Shown piece by piece: positions 8,841 to 17,942 of a stretch of DNA of 33,522 nt (the first letter of the stretch is position 1; every line of letters begins with the position of its first letter). The DNA lies in the NCBI GenBank assembly GCA_022779165.1, contig JALFTO010000146.1, forward strand, positions 1 to 33,522, read 5' to 3'. The notes beneath the pieces are model-generated. The model did no database searches. It was not told where the DNA came from and saw only the letters and a list, made by a program, of their open reading frames with translations. The DNA comes from Lachnospiraceae bacterium (GTDB lineage Bacteria > Bacillota > Clostridia > Lachnospirales > Lachnospiraceae). The translations under genes and the position numbers were made by a program.

Positions 8841-9026
8841 ATGGCTGATAAATTAGATATTAAAAATATGAACGGCATGACCCAAAATGATGACAAATCC
8901 TGTGGTCTCAATAACATGAACTGCGGCGGAGACGCAACTCCCGCAGCAGGTCTCAATAATATGAACGGCATGACCCAGAATGATGACAAATCCTGCGGTC
9001 TCAATGATATGAATTGCAATCAGTAA
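8841..9026 (+). CDS. Small Asn/Met/Cys-rich two-repeat protein, 61 aa, unknown function
   Basis: MADKLDIKNMNGMTQNDDKSCGLNNMNCGGDATPAAGLNNMNGMTQNDDKSCGLNDMNCNQ. AAGGAGGATACC RBS immediately upstream of 8841, promoter-like sequence upstream, strong terminator downstream; the two DNA repeats differ mainly at synonymous sites. Confidence 0.78.
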   Translation: MADKLDIKNMNGMTQNDDKSCGLNNMNCGGDATPAAGLNNMNGMTQNDDKSCGLNDMNCNQ

Positions 9027-9041
9027 AGATTGATATATCGC

Positions 9042-9075
9042 AAAGGGCTGTTGCGTGATAGCAACAGCCCTTTTT
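9042..9075. terminator. Rho-independent terminator, likely serving both convergent genes
   Basis: AAAGGGCTGTTGC-GTGATA-GCAACAGCCCTTTTT: 13-bp perfect stem, 6-nt loop, T run; A run on the other side would give U run on the minus strand. Confidence 0.9.
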
Positions 9076-9081
9076 GCGCTC

Positions 9082-9858
9082 TTATCCAAGCGTCACATCC
9101 AGTATCATCATCAATACAAATCCAAGTGCAAACAGGATCGTCCCGATATTGGAATGCTCCCCTTCCGACATCTCAGGGATCAGTTCCTCCACAACAACAT
9201 AGATCATGGCTCCCGCCGCAAAACTGAGCAGAAAGGGAAGTGCAGGAACGATCAGACTCGCTCCCAATATTGTGAGGAAAGCACCGACAGGCTCCACTAC
9301 GCCTGAAAGAACACCATACCCGAAGGCACGCTTCTTCGACACGCCCTCTGAGGTGAGCGGCATGGAAATGATCGCCCCTTCCGGGAAATTCTGGATCGCG
9401 ATTCCAAGTGCAAGCGCCAATGCTCCGGCCGCCGTCACCTGTTTCTCTCCCGTCATCCAGCCGGCATACACCACGCCGACAGCCATCCCCTCAGGAATAT
9501 TATGTAATGTCACAGCGAGCACCAGCATCGTCGCACGCTGCAGTCTGCTCTTAGGCCCCTCCGCCTGGTCACTTCCCAGATGAAGATGCGGGATCACATG
9601 ATCCAGAAGCAGCAAAAATGCCATTCCCGCCAGAAAACCGAGCGCCACCGGAGCAAATGCAAAGATCCCCATATGCTCCGTATTTTCAAGAGCCGGAATC
9701 AAAAGGCTCCAGAACGATGCCGCCACCATCACGCCGGCGGCAAATCCCATAAGTGCACGCTGTAGGCTGCGATTCATCTGTCCTTTCATAAAAAACACGC
9801 AGGCCGCTCCCAACGAGGTACCCAAAAACGGAATCAAGATTCCCATCCATATCATCAT
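9082..9858 (-). CDS. ZIP family metal transporter
   Basis: [29 protein letters not shown] and [18 protein letters not shown] are ZIP TM4/TM5 motifs. Confidence 0.92.
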   Translation of the reverse strand: MMIWMGILIPFLGTSLGAACVFFMKGQMNRSLQRALMGFAAGVMVAASFWSLLIPALENTEHMGIFAFAPVALGFLAGMAFLLLLDHVIPHLHLGSDQAEGPKSRLQRATMLVLAVTLHNIPEGMAVGVVYAGWMTGEKQVTAAGALALALGIAIQNFPEGAIISMPLTSEGVSKKRAFGYGVLSGVVEPVGAFLTILGASLIVPALPFLLSFAAGAMIYVVVEELIPEMSEGEHSNIGTILFALGFVLMMILDVTLG

Positions 9859-10913
9859 GACTCTACCTCCGAAAATGTAAGTCCAAAATGTTTGTATGTG
9901 GTTTCCGTCACAACACGTCCTCTCGGCGTCCTGTTCAGCAACCCGTTTTTGATCAGATACGGCTCATACACATCCTCGATTGTACCGGCATCCTCTCCGA
10001 TTGCCGCCGCCAGTGTATCAAGCCCGACCGGGCCGCCGCCGAACTTCTCGATCATCGTCATCAGGATATTGCGATCCACATGATCCAATCCCAGTTTATC
10101 CACATCGAGCAGATCCAGTGCCGTATTGGCAACCTGTTCCGTGATGACCCCGTCATATTTCACCTGGGCAAAATCACGAACTCTCTTTAAGATACGATTG
10201 GCAAGACGCGGCGTTCCCCTGCTCCGCCTCGCAAGCTCTCTCGCCCCGTTCGGATCGATCTCCACCTCCAGAACCTTTGCCGAATGCATAATGATCTGCT
10301 GCAGTTCTTCCACCGTATAAAATTCCAGTTTGTGAATCACACCAAAACGATCGCGAAGCGGCGCTGTCAGAAGTCCTGCTCTCGTCGTCGCTCCCACCAG
10401 CGTAAACTTCGGAAGCTCCAGTCGAATGGAACGCGCCGAGGCACCTTTCCCGATCATGATATCAATAGCATAGTCCTCCATCGCAGGATACAGGACCTCT
10501 TCCACCTGCCTGTTCAGTCTGTGAATCTCATCCACAAACAACAGGTCACCCTCCTGCAGATTATTTAAGATTGCCGCCATCTCCCCCGGCTTCTCTATCG
10601 CCGGCCCGCTTGTCACCTTCAGATTCACGTCCATCTCATTGGCAATGATTCCCGCAAGCGTCGTCTTGCCCAGACCGGGCGGTCCGTAAAACAGCACATG
10701 ATCCAGAGAATCTCCGCGCTGCTTTGCCGCTTCTATATAGATTTTCAGGGCTTCCTTTGCCTTTTTCTGACCGATATAATCCTTCAGATATTTCGGCCGC
10801 AGGCTCCCCTCTATCTTGATATCTTCCTGCGTCAGATTTGTTTCGATAATCCGCTTTTCCATCTTTACCCCTGTCTTTTCCGTCACCCAAACGCCTGATA
10901 CTGTTTCATTCAA
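9855..10913 (-). CDS. ruvB: Holliday junction branch migration DNA helicase RuvB
   Basis: [66 protein letters not shown]. True start may be 10862 (MEKRIIETN). Confidence 0.97.
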   Translation of the reverse strand: MNETVSGVWVTEKTGVKMEKRIIETNLTQEDIKIEGSLRPKYLKDYIGQKKAKEALKIYIEAAKQRGDSLDHVLFYGPPGLGKTTLAGIIANEMDVNLKVTSGPAIEKPGEMAAILNNLQEGDLLFVDEIHRLNRQVEEVLYPAMEDYAIDIMIGKGASARSIRLELPKFTLVGATTRAGLLTAPLRDRFGVIHKLEFYTVEELQQIIMHSAKVLEVEIDPNGARELARRSRGTPRLANRILKRVRDFAQVKYDGVITEQVANTALDLLDVDKLGLDHVDRNILMTMIEKFGGGPVGLDTLAAAIGEDAGTIEDVYEPYLIKNGLLNRTPRGRVVTETTYKHFGLTFSEVES

Positions 10914-10929
10914 AAATCAATTTACTTCC

Positions 10930-11544
10930 TCAAATCATCAGTTTCAAAGCCGCCTTGAGAATTGCCTCGGCGTCATTCTCATCATCCACCTCACAGCGGT
11001 TCACAGCCTTCATCGCATCCGCCGATCCATATCCGAGTGCAACGAGTGCCTCGACCGCTTCCCTTCTTGCGCTGGTTGTAGCTGTTTCACCAGCGGAACG
11101 CTGCCCGGCTGCCGCACTGATCAGACTATCCGGCGTCTCGTCTGCAGACACCTTATCACGCAGATCCAGAATGACACGCTCTGCCGTTTTCTTTCCGATT
11201 CCCGGAGCTTTTGCAATCATCTTGCTGTCCGCGGCCATGATGGCAAAGCGCAGATCCGTGGCACTCATCACAGACAGGATCCCGAGTGCCCCCTTCGGCC
11301 CGACACCGTTCACGGTGATCAGTTTCCGGAACATGGCAAGTTCATCCTTTTCCAGAAAGCCGTACAGTAGGAACGCATCTTCCCGCACGCACGTATAAGT
11401 ATAGATCTTGAGCTCCTGGTGAAGCCCCGGCAAATAATCAAGCGTACTGCCCGGAACCATGATATTATAGCCGATTCCGTTTACTTCAACCACAATACCA
11501 TTTTCCGTCACTTCTTCCAGTGTCCCATTCACATAAGCGATCAT
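10930..11544 (-). CDS. ruvA: Holliday junction branch migration protein RuvA
   Basis: MIAYVNGTLEEVTENGIVVEVNGIGYNIMVP; VNGVGPKGALGILS; APGIGKKTAERVILDLRDK. Confidence 0.97.
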   Translation of the reverse strand: MIAYVNGTLEEVTENGIVVEVNGIGYNIMVPGSTLDYLPGLHQELKIYTYTCVREDAFLLYGFLEKDELAMFRKLITVNGVGPKGALGILSVMSATDLRFAIMAADSKMIAKAPGIGKKTAERVILDLRDKVSADETPDSLISAAAGQRSAGETATTSARREAVEALVALGYGSADAMKAVNRCEVDDENDAEAILKAALKLMI

Positions 11545-12059
11545 ATCGTTCTCCTCTCCACCTGTTCCGCGATCACGCCGATCAGGAAACCTGTCAGTAA
11601 TCCTGCAACCAAAAGCGCCGGGAAATAGTATAAGATGCTCCCGGTCTCCACCACAAGCGCCGCCACCGCAAGCTGGGCTGCATTGTGTGATACGCCTCCT
11701 GCCATGCTTACACCTTTTACACTGAAGGCATTGCTTCGCTTAGACAGCGCCATCACCAGAAAGCTGCCCATTCCTCCCGCCAGACTGTATAAAATACTGT
11801 ATAAATTCCCAAACAAGAAACCTGCCAGCAGGATTCTTGTGAAATCAATCAAAAACGCTTCCTTTGTTCCAAGCAAATAAAGCCCGACCACCACTGCAAG
11901 ATTGGCAAGGCCCAGCTTTATCCCCGGTATTCCGAAAGAAAACGGAATCAATGACTCAACGTATGACAGAATCAACGCAAAAGCCAACAACATCCCCATA
12001 CCGGCTACCGTCGATATGGGGCTATTTTTTCTCTGATGATCCATATGTAATCTGCTCAT
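11541..12059 (-). CDS. Gx transporter family / heptaprenyl diphosphate synthase component I-like membrane protein
   Basis: ALILSYVESLIPFSFGIPGIKLGLANLAVVVGLYLLGTKEAFLIDFTRILLAGFLFGN; 4-nt overlap with ruvA and with the preceding NusG-II gene. Confidence 0.85.
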   Translation of the reverse strand: MSRLHMDHQRKNSPISTVAGMGMLLAFALILSYVESLIPFSFGIPGIKLGLANLAVVVGLYLLGTKEAFLIDFTRILLAGFLFGNLYSILYSLAGGMGSFLVMALSKRSNAFSVKGVSMAGGVSHNAAQLAVAALVVETGSILYYFPALLVAGLLTGFLIGVIAEQVERRTI

Positions 12060-12427
12060 TGCACCACCGCGTCCAGAACCGGCTCCTCACCACCCTGTAC
12101 CGTGACCGTCAGTCTATGGGGAAGACAGATCAACGACTGCCCATCCGCATAGATTTTTCCCTGATTGACACAAAGCCTGTCGGGGCAGTCCGCATCCCGA
12201 ATAAACACCATGCCGTCCCGGATCACAAGAATATTAAAGTGTCCGTCATAAGAAAGAACCTCTTCCCGATTCTCCGTAAGAGAATAAGAAGCAGCCAATG
12301 TCTTATCCCGGTACACCCGCACCATGCCATCGCCATCCCTGTTTAAAATAATCCTCAGACCATAAAATGCACAGGCTGTGAAAAGCACCGCAATAATCAG
12401 GATCAAATCATTTCTTCTCCACTTCAA
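12056..12427 (-). CDS. NusG domain II-containing protein
   Basis: N-terminal TM plus DGHFNILVIRDGMVFIRDADCPDRLCVNQGKIYADGQSLICLPHRLTVTVQG. TTG start directly abutting the upstream stop codon. Confidence 0.85.
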   Translation of the reverse strand: MKWRRNDLILIIAVLFTACAFYGLRIILNRDGDGMVRVYRDKTLAASYSLTENREEVLSYDGHFNILVIRDGMVFIRDADCPDRLCVNQGKIYADGQSLICLPHRLTVTVQGGEEPVLDAVVQ

Positions 12428-13090
12428 TTACAGATAAATCTCCATATATCCCTTCATTTTGGTCATGTCAAAATGATCAATCACTCCAAGATTTGAATCG
12501 TAGCCTTTTCCGTCAAAGAACACCAGATAATGGCTGAAACGTCCCATCTTTTCCATGATGACACAGCACTTCGGCAGTGTGACATCCTCTCTGCCGTTCG
12601 TATAAATGATCTCCTCGGAATGATCAATTCCAAAGTAGTTCAGTGCACTCACGATCTTATCCATCGTAGCCTGCCACTCACCGCAATGCATCGTGTTGAT
12701 AGCATCCTCAAGCGTGATCCCCGCAAGCATCGCCACACACGCCTGACCGCAGAGTCCGTCATGAGGCTGAAGTACCGCCTCCATACTGTCGATCTTCCGA
12801 ATCGGATTGGATGTGGAATACGGACTGTCCTGCGCGCTTGATTTCGTAACACGGAACGTAACGCGATATTCTTTCTCTGTTTCAAACTGCTTTAAAATAC
12901 TGTCCTGCACGGGAATGTTGTAATACCCGTTGCCTTCAGGCTCCAGATTACATACAAAGACGGTCTCTCCGACCTTTACTTTGACGGGAACGTCTCCCTC
13001 CTGCTTACAGATCTCCCAGACATTGAACGGAATCTTGATTCTGCCGCCATTTTCTACATTTTCAATTACTGCATCAAATGTGTATTTCAT
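12428..13090 (-). CDS. DUF1905-like domain fused to C39-like/papain-like cysteine peptidase fold
   Basis: N-term MKYTFDAVIENVENGGRIKIPFNVWEICKQEGDVPVKVKVGETVF; C-term QPHDGLCGQACVAMLAGITLEDAI...FSHYLVFFDGKGYDSNLG. Start at 13090 follows AGGTGAGGGAG. Confidence 0.6.
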   Translation of the reverse strand: MKYTFDAVIENVENGGRIKIPFNVWEICKQEGDVPVKVKVGETVFVCNLEPEGNGYYNIPVQDSILKQFETEKEYRVTFRVTKSSAQDSPYSTSNPIRKIDSMEAVLQPHDGLCGQACVAMLAGITLEDAINTMHCGEWQATMDKIVSALNYFGIDHSEEIIYTNGREDVTLPKCCVIMEKMGRFSHYLVFFDGKGYDSNLGVIDHFDMTKMKGYMEIYL

Positions 13091-13160
13091 GTTCTCCCTC
13101 ACCTTTTGATAATTTACTGTCTATAGTCTACCATATCATCAAAGATAAGGAAAGCATAAA

Positions 13161-13646
13161 TCACTTCTGATTGATATAGTTTACCAGTCCTTCCGCAGCA
13201 ATGATCTTCTGCATAAACTCCGGGAACGCCTGCCCCTGAAAGCTTGCTCCCGTTGTCACATCCTTGATCACGCCGGTATCAAAATTGATCTCCACCTCGT
13301 CTCCCGCCTGAATGGCTTTTGCGGCCTCCGGGCACTCGATGATGGGAAGTCCGATATTGATGGCATTGCGGTAAAAAATACGTGCGAAGGTCTCCGCGAT
13401 GACACAGCTCACTCCCGCCGCCTTGATCGCGATCGGCGCGTGTTCCCTGGAGGAACCGCAGCCGAAATTCTTGTTTGCAACAATAATATCACCCTTTTTT
13501 ACCCTGTGAATAAAATCCTTGTCGATATCCTCCATGCAATGCGTCGCCAGTTCGGCAGGATCGGACGAATTGAGGTATCTTGCCGGAATAATCACATCTG
13601 TATCTACATTATCACCATATTTGAAAACACTGCCTTTTGCGTTCAT
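13161..13646 (-). CDS. leuD: 3-isopropylmalate dehydratase small subunit
   Basis: [64 protein letters not shown]. Confidence 0.96.
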   Translation of the reverse strand: MNAKGSVFKYGDNVDTDVIIPARYLNSSDPAELATHCMEDIDKDFIHRVKKGDIIVANKNFGCGSSREHAPIAIKAAGVSCVIAETFARIFYRNAINIGLPIIECPEAAKAIQAGDEVEINFDTGVIKDVTTGASFQGQAFPEFMQKIIAAEGLVNYINQK

Positions 13647-13661
13647 GATTCATCCTCCTGA

Positions 13662-14924
13662 TTATAACTGTTCCGGGCTGGAAATCCTGCCGGTAACGGC
13701 GCTTGCAGCTGCCACTGCAGGACTTGCCAAATACACTTCCGATTCCACATGTCCCATACGCCCTACAAAGTTACGGTTTGTCGTGGACACACAACGCTCG
13801 CCGGCAGCCAGAATGCCCATATATCCTCCGAGACACGGTCCGCAGGTGGGTGTGCTGACTACGGCGCCCGCCTCGATAAATGTCTTGAGCAATCCTTCCT
13901 CCATCGCCTGCATATAAATTTTCTGGGTTGCCGGAAGAATGATACATCTCATTCCCTTTGCCACATGTCTTCCGCGAAGAACCTCTGCTGCAATCCTCAT
14001 ATCGTCAAGACGCCCATTGGTACAGGAACCGATCACAACCTGATCAATCTTTACCTCTTCCGTGATCTCGTCGATCGTTTTGGTATTCTCCGGCAGATGT
14101 GGGAACGCGATCGTCGGCTTAAGCGTGCTCAGATCTATGGTATATTCTTCATCATACTCCGCATCCGGATCCGCTTCATATATCGTATATTTCTTAGTCG
14201 AATGCTCATTCATATAGGCGATGGCTTTCTCATCCACAGGGAAAATGCCGTTCTTGCCGCCTGCTTCGATCGCCATATTCGCGATTGTAAAACGGTCATC
14301 CATGGACAGATTGGCAATACCGTCCCCGACAAACTCCATGGATTTGTACAGAGCGCCGTCCACACCGATCATTCCGATGATATGTAAGATCACATCCTTA
14401 CCGCTGACCCATTTGGAAGGCTTTCCCGTCAGGTTGAATTTGATGGCTGACGGCACCTTGAACCATGCTTTTCCGGTCGCCATACCGGCCGCCATATCCG
14501 TGCTGCCGACACCCGTGGAGAAGGCTCCGAGCGCACCGTAGGTACATGTGTGGGAATCCGCACCGATCACCACATCTCCGGCTACTGTCAGTCCTTTTTC
14601 AGGCAAAAGTGCATGCTCGATCCCCATCTCACCGACCTCAAAATAATTGGTGATCTCGTTGCGATAAGCAAATTCTCTCACACACTTGCAATGCTCAGCA
14701 GACTTAATATCTTTGTTGGGTACAAAATGATCAGGCACAAGAGCAATCTTGTCTTTGTCAAATACGCCCTGCGCCTTCATCTTTTCCATCTCTTTGATCG
14801 CAACCGGGCTGGTGATATCATTTCCCAAAACCAGATCAAGATCCGCTTCGATCAGCTGACCGGCCGTCACACTCGCCAGTCCGGCATGGGCTGCCAGGAT
14901 CTTCTGCGTCATTGTCATTCCCAT
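13662..14924 (-). CDS. leuC: 3-isopropylmalate dehydratase large subunit
   Basis: [78 protein letters not shown] supports 14924 rather than the 15029 track start. Confidence 0.96.
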   Translation of the reverse strand: MGMTMTQKILAAHAGLASVTAGQLIEADLDLVLGNDITSPVAIKEMEKMKAQGVFDKDKIALVPDHFVPNKDIKSAEHCKCVREFAYRNEITNYFEVGEMGIEHALLPEKGLTVAGDVVIGADSHTCTYGALGAFSTGVGSTDMAAGMATGKAWFKVPSAIKFNLTGKPSKWVSGKDVILHIIGMIGVDGALYKSMEFVGDGIANLSMDDRFTIANMAIEAGGKNGIFPVDEKAIAYMNEHSTKKYTIYEADPDAEYDEEYTIDLSTLKPTIAFPHLPENTKTIDEITEEVKIDQVVIGSCTNGRLDDMRIAAEVLRGRHVAKGMRCIILPATQKIYMQAMEEGLLKTFIEAGAVVSTPTCGPCLGGYMGILAAGERCVSTTNRNFVGRMGHVESEVYLASPAVAAASAVTGRISSPEQL

Positions 14925-15032
14925 ACGTCTTCTCCTCCAATTTTCCACAGCAGATGCGCTGTTATGTTCTGGTATCAGCGTATCACATAGAATGTCTCTT
15001 GAAAAATATCTTTTATTCATATTTACCATAAC

Positions 15033-15059
15033 TAATCATTATGATAAAATAATCATTAT
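15033..15059. promoter_or_regulatory. Candidate LysR-type operator between leuC and the divergent lysR gene
   Basis: Direct repeats TAATCATTAT at 15033-15042 and 15050-15059 (17 bp apart), the first containing the inverted repeat ATCA-TTA-TGAT (15035-15045). Confidence 0.5.
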
Positions 15060-15095
15060 ATAACTCATAGTTTTATAAAGAAAAGGAGACAGACG

Positions 15096-15998
15096 ATGGA
15101 GCAGAACTTCAACCTTTATCATATCTTTTATACCGTAGCCAAATGCAAAAACATATCCGGCGCGGCAAACCAGCTCTACATCAGCCAGCCGGCCATCAGC
15201 AAATCCATCTCCAAACTGGAGCAGAACCTGAACACTACGTTATTCACAAGAAGTTCAAGAGGTGTCGCACTGACCATGGAGGGCGAGATCCTGTTCAAAC
15301 AAGTGGAGGCGGCTTTTAATGCCCTGCGTCAGGGCGAAGAACGTCTGAAACGTGTCAATGAGCTCGGTATCGGTCATCTGTCAATCGGCGTTTCCACCAC
15401 TCTGTGCCGCTATGTACTTCTCCCTTACCTGAAAGATTTTATCCATCAGAATCCGCATGTGAAGTTGTCGATCGCCTGTCAGTCCAGCTATCAGACGATC
15501 CGTGCACTCGAAAACGGAGATATTGACGTCGGATTGATTGGGGAACCGCCCCGCACCTCTAATCTATACTTTTCACCTCTCACGGAGATTCAGGACATCT
15601 TTGTGACCACCAGATGTTATTTGGATAATCTGAAAAAGAGAATGGATATTCAGTCCCCCGGGAATCATTTGTCCATCTACTCGGAGGCAACACTGATTCT
15701 GTTGGATAAAGATAATCTCACCAGACAGTATGTAGACAAATATCTGAGCCGCGATCTGATTGATAATGACCGTGTGGTTGAAGTATCCACCATGGATCTT
15801 TTGATTGAATTTGCGAAGATCGATCTGGGAATCGCCTGTGTCATCTCTGACTTTGTCAAAAAAGAGCTGGAGTCCGGAGAACTGATCCGTTTGAAATCTC
15901 CGGTGTCAATTCCCAAGCGTAAGATCGGCTTTGCATGCCGCCAAAATGATACCGATAATGATATGATCCAGAAATTCCTTGCAATCACCGAAGCATAA
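15096..15998 (+). CDS. LysR family transcriptional regulator
   Basis: N-terminal HTH (LYHIFYTVAKCKNISGAANQLYISQPAISKSISKLEQNLNTTLFTRSSRGVALT) and substrate-binding domain; RBS AAGGAGAC; divergent from leuCD. Confidence 0.95.
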   Translation: MEQNFNLYHIFYTVAKCKNISGAANQLYISQPAISKSISKLEQNLNTTLFTRSSRGVALTMEGEILFKQVEAAFNALRQGEERLKRVNELGIGHLSIGVSTTLCRYVLLPYLKDFIHQNPHVKLSIACQSSYQTIRALENGDIDVGLIGEPPRTSNLYFSPLTEIQDIFVTTRCYLDNLKKRMDIQSPGNHLSIYSEATLILLDKDNLTRQYVDKYLSRDLIDNDRVVEVSTMDLLIEFAKIDLGIACVISDFVKKELESGELIRLKSPVSIPKRKIGFACRQNDTDNDMIQKFLAITEA

Positions 15999-16010
15999 CT
16001 GTGTTTCGGT

Positions 16011-17723
16011 CTACTCTGCAAATACATAACTGCTTCCGGCAATTGCTTTGCTTTTCTTTTTTGCCTTGACCAGCTGCTTCGAAAACTCATCCATGTTTTT
16101 ATACCGTCTGCGCCTATTCGTGACAACTGCCATGGACAGGGATGCAACTGGGAACTTCTCCTGCTCTCCGTGCCGGTTTTTGGACACAATATAGCCTCTC
16201 GCATAATCTTCACTGCTGTACAATGATACAACGCGCCGTTGAAACTCTTCCACAATAGATTTCAACAGACATTGAATGTTCCATTGATCTGTGATGATCA
16301 CAAAATCATCTCCTCCGATATGACCGATAAATTCATTTTGAATGCAGCATTCCTTCATGCTTTCGGCAAGCGCCTTGATCATCAGATCGCCGTTGTTGAA
16401 GCCATACGCATCATTGTACGCCTTAAAATTATCCAGATCCACATAGATGATAGAGAAACTCTTCTTTCCGGGTACCACATGCTCTATCTTTTCATCGATG
16501 ACCATATTGCCCGGAAGCCCGGTTAGCGGGTTGGTATCGACCGCACGGTGAACCTTAATGGCAATGGCCGCCTCGAGCAGATCCTTCACTGTGACCACCC
16601 CACAGTATTTATCATCTTTAGTCACAATCACCGCGTCATACAATGTCCTCTGTGGCCTCATCAGCGCCTTTCGTGACACTTTCTCCACGGAATCTCCCAC
16701 GTCAACCAGCAGTGGCTTCTCATCCATAAACTCTCTGACCTTTTTCTTCCGTGACAGATCATAGCCATACATACCCCCGAACTCTGCAAGAATCCCTGCT
16801 CTCGTCAAAACACCGAGAACCTTCTCATCCGGATCCAGCACCGTGATCTCCGTAACGGCAGGTCTTTCCTTGAAATATTCATAAATCTCTTTTGCCGGTC
16901 GATCCGGTACGGTAACCTCCCTGCGGCTGCAGATCTCACCGACCGTACCGAGCACTGCCGTCTCCGCCCAGTTTGAACAGACTGCGTCATATGCGTTACA
17001 GATATAGTCCCTGAGTTCAGGCGTGATCTCCCGCATTCTCGGCTGGGGACGGAGCAGAAAATACCCCTGACCGTAAGGCACGCCCAGTTTGATCAATGCA
17101 AGCATCTCTTCTCTTGTCTCTATTCCCTCTGCGATCAGATAGATATCGTTCTTTTTGCAGAACTGAATCATGCTTTCCACCAGCGATTTCTTCAGATTGT
17201 CTTTATCGATCCCTCTCACAATCTCCATATCAATTTTGATATATTCCGGCTCCAGTGCACAGATACGGTTCATGCCGGCATAACCGTTGCCGAAATCATC
17301 TATGGCGATCTGAAAAGTCTGATTCTGATAATGTCTGATCACACCGCGGAAAGCCTCCTCATCCTGAATGGAATTGCGCTCCGTGATCTCAAATACAATA
17401 TCTTCCGGCATAAGCTTATAGCGACGCAAAAACTGGCAGGTGACTCCCTCCTTAAACTGCGGATCTTTGATCACATCCGGATCCACATTCAGGAAAAGTT
17501 TTATACCCGCCTTTTTATCAAGCGCATTTTGCAATGATTTTCTCCGGCACAATGCCTCAACCCGCCACAGACTGTCCATCCTCTGCGCCATATGAAAGAA
17601 CTCTTCCGTATTGATCAGACAGTTCTCCATAGAAATCCTGCTGAGGGCCTCATATCCCATAACCTCACCGTCTCTTAAAGACACAATGGGCTGATAGACC
17701 GGGTAAATCAGTTCGTTTTCCAC
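16011..17723 (-). CDS. EAL-CBS-GGDEF domain protein (cyclic di-GMP metabolism)
   Basis: EAL motifs YEALSRI, FLNVDP, FEITERN, IDDFGNGYA, YIKIDM, AEGIET, YGQGYFLLRP; middle CBS pair (KEIYEYFKERPAVTEITVLDPDEKVLGVLTRAGIL..., VTKDDKYCGVVTVKDLLEAA); C-term GGDEF-like GHIGGDDFVII. Annotatable start is GTG at 17723, but the frame continues upstream through a TAG (see finding). Confidence 0.92.
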   Translation of the reverse strand: MENELIYPVYQPIVSLRDGEVMGYEALSRISMENCLINTEEFFHMAQRMDSLWRVEALCRRKSLQNALDKKAGIKLFLNVDPDVIKDPQFKEGVTCQFLRRYKLMPEDIVFEITERNSIQDEEAFRGVIRHYQNQTFQIAIDDFGNGYAGMNRICALEPEYIKIDMEIVRGIDKDNLKKSLVESMIQFCKKNDIYLIAEGIETREEMLALIKLGVPYGQGYFLLRPQPRMREITPELRDYICNAYDAVCSNWAETAVLGTVGEICSRREVTVPDRPAKEIYEYFKERPAVTEITVLDPDEKVLGVLTRAGILAEFGGMYGYDLSRKKKVREFMDEKPLLVDVGDSVEKVSRKALMRPQRTLYDAVIVTKDDKYCGVVTVKDLLEAAIAIKVHRAVDTNPLTGLPGNMVIDEKIEHVVPGKKSFSIIYVDLDNFKAYNDAYGFNNGDLMIKALAESMKECCIQNEFIGHIGGDDFVIITDQWNIQCLLKSIVEEFQRRVVSLYSSEDYARGYIVSKNRHGEQEKFPVASLSMAVVTNRRRRYKNMDEFSKQLVKAKKKSKAIAGSSYVFAE

Positions 17724-17735
17724 GATCTCCCAGAA

Positions 17736-17825
17736 CTACTCTTCCTTTATCAGTCTCAATGCTTTTTCCTGTTCTTTCTTTTTTCCTTTTTCAGTCTTAC
17801 TCTTCTTTTTTACAACTGACTCCAT
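17736..17825 (-). CDS. 29-aa Lys-rich ORF in frame with the downstream EAL protein, ending in TAG
   Basis: MESVVKKKSKTEKGKKKEQEKALRLIKEE*, with GAGGAG upstream of ATG 17823-17825; frame continues after the TAG as FWEI-VENELIYPVYQPIVSL. Confidence 0.45.
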   Translation of the reverse strand: MESVVKKKSKTEKGKKKEQEKALRLIKEE

Positions 17826-17883
17826 TTTCCCAAACTCCTCTAACTATTTTCGGTGCAATTATGGCATAACTATCTTATCTATG

Positions 17884-17896
17884 CTATCTTAGATAG
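17884..17896. promoter_or_regulatory. Palindrome in the EAL/cutC divergent intergenic region
   Basis: CTATCT-T-AGATAG perfect palindrome; a half-site copy CTATCTTA occurs at 17870-17877. Confidence 0.4.
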
Positions 17897-17942
17897 GAAA
17901 AGGGAACGTTAAATCAAAGTAAAAACTGTAAGGAGAACCGGT

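Noticed and set aside
8822-9089. Reverse ORFs of 65 and 78 aa opposite the small repeat ORF
   Set aside because: Antisense frames of the internal duplication; no RBS, and they span the terminator.
13749-14387. 212-aa forward ORF
   Set aside because: Antisense to leuC with no domain signal.
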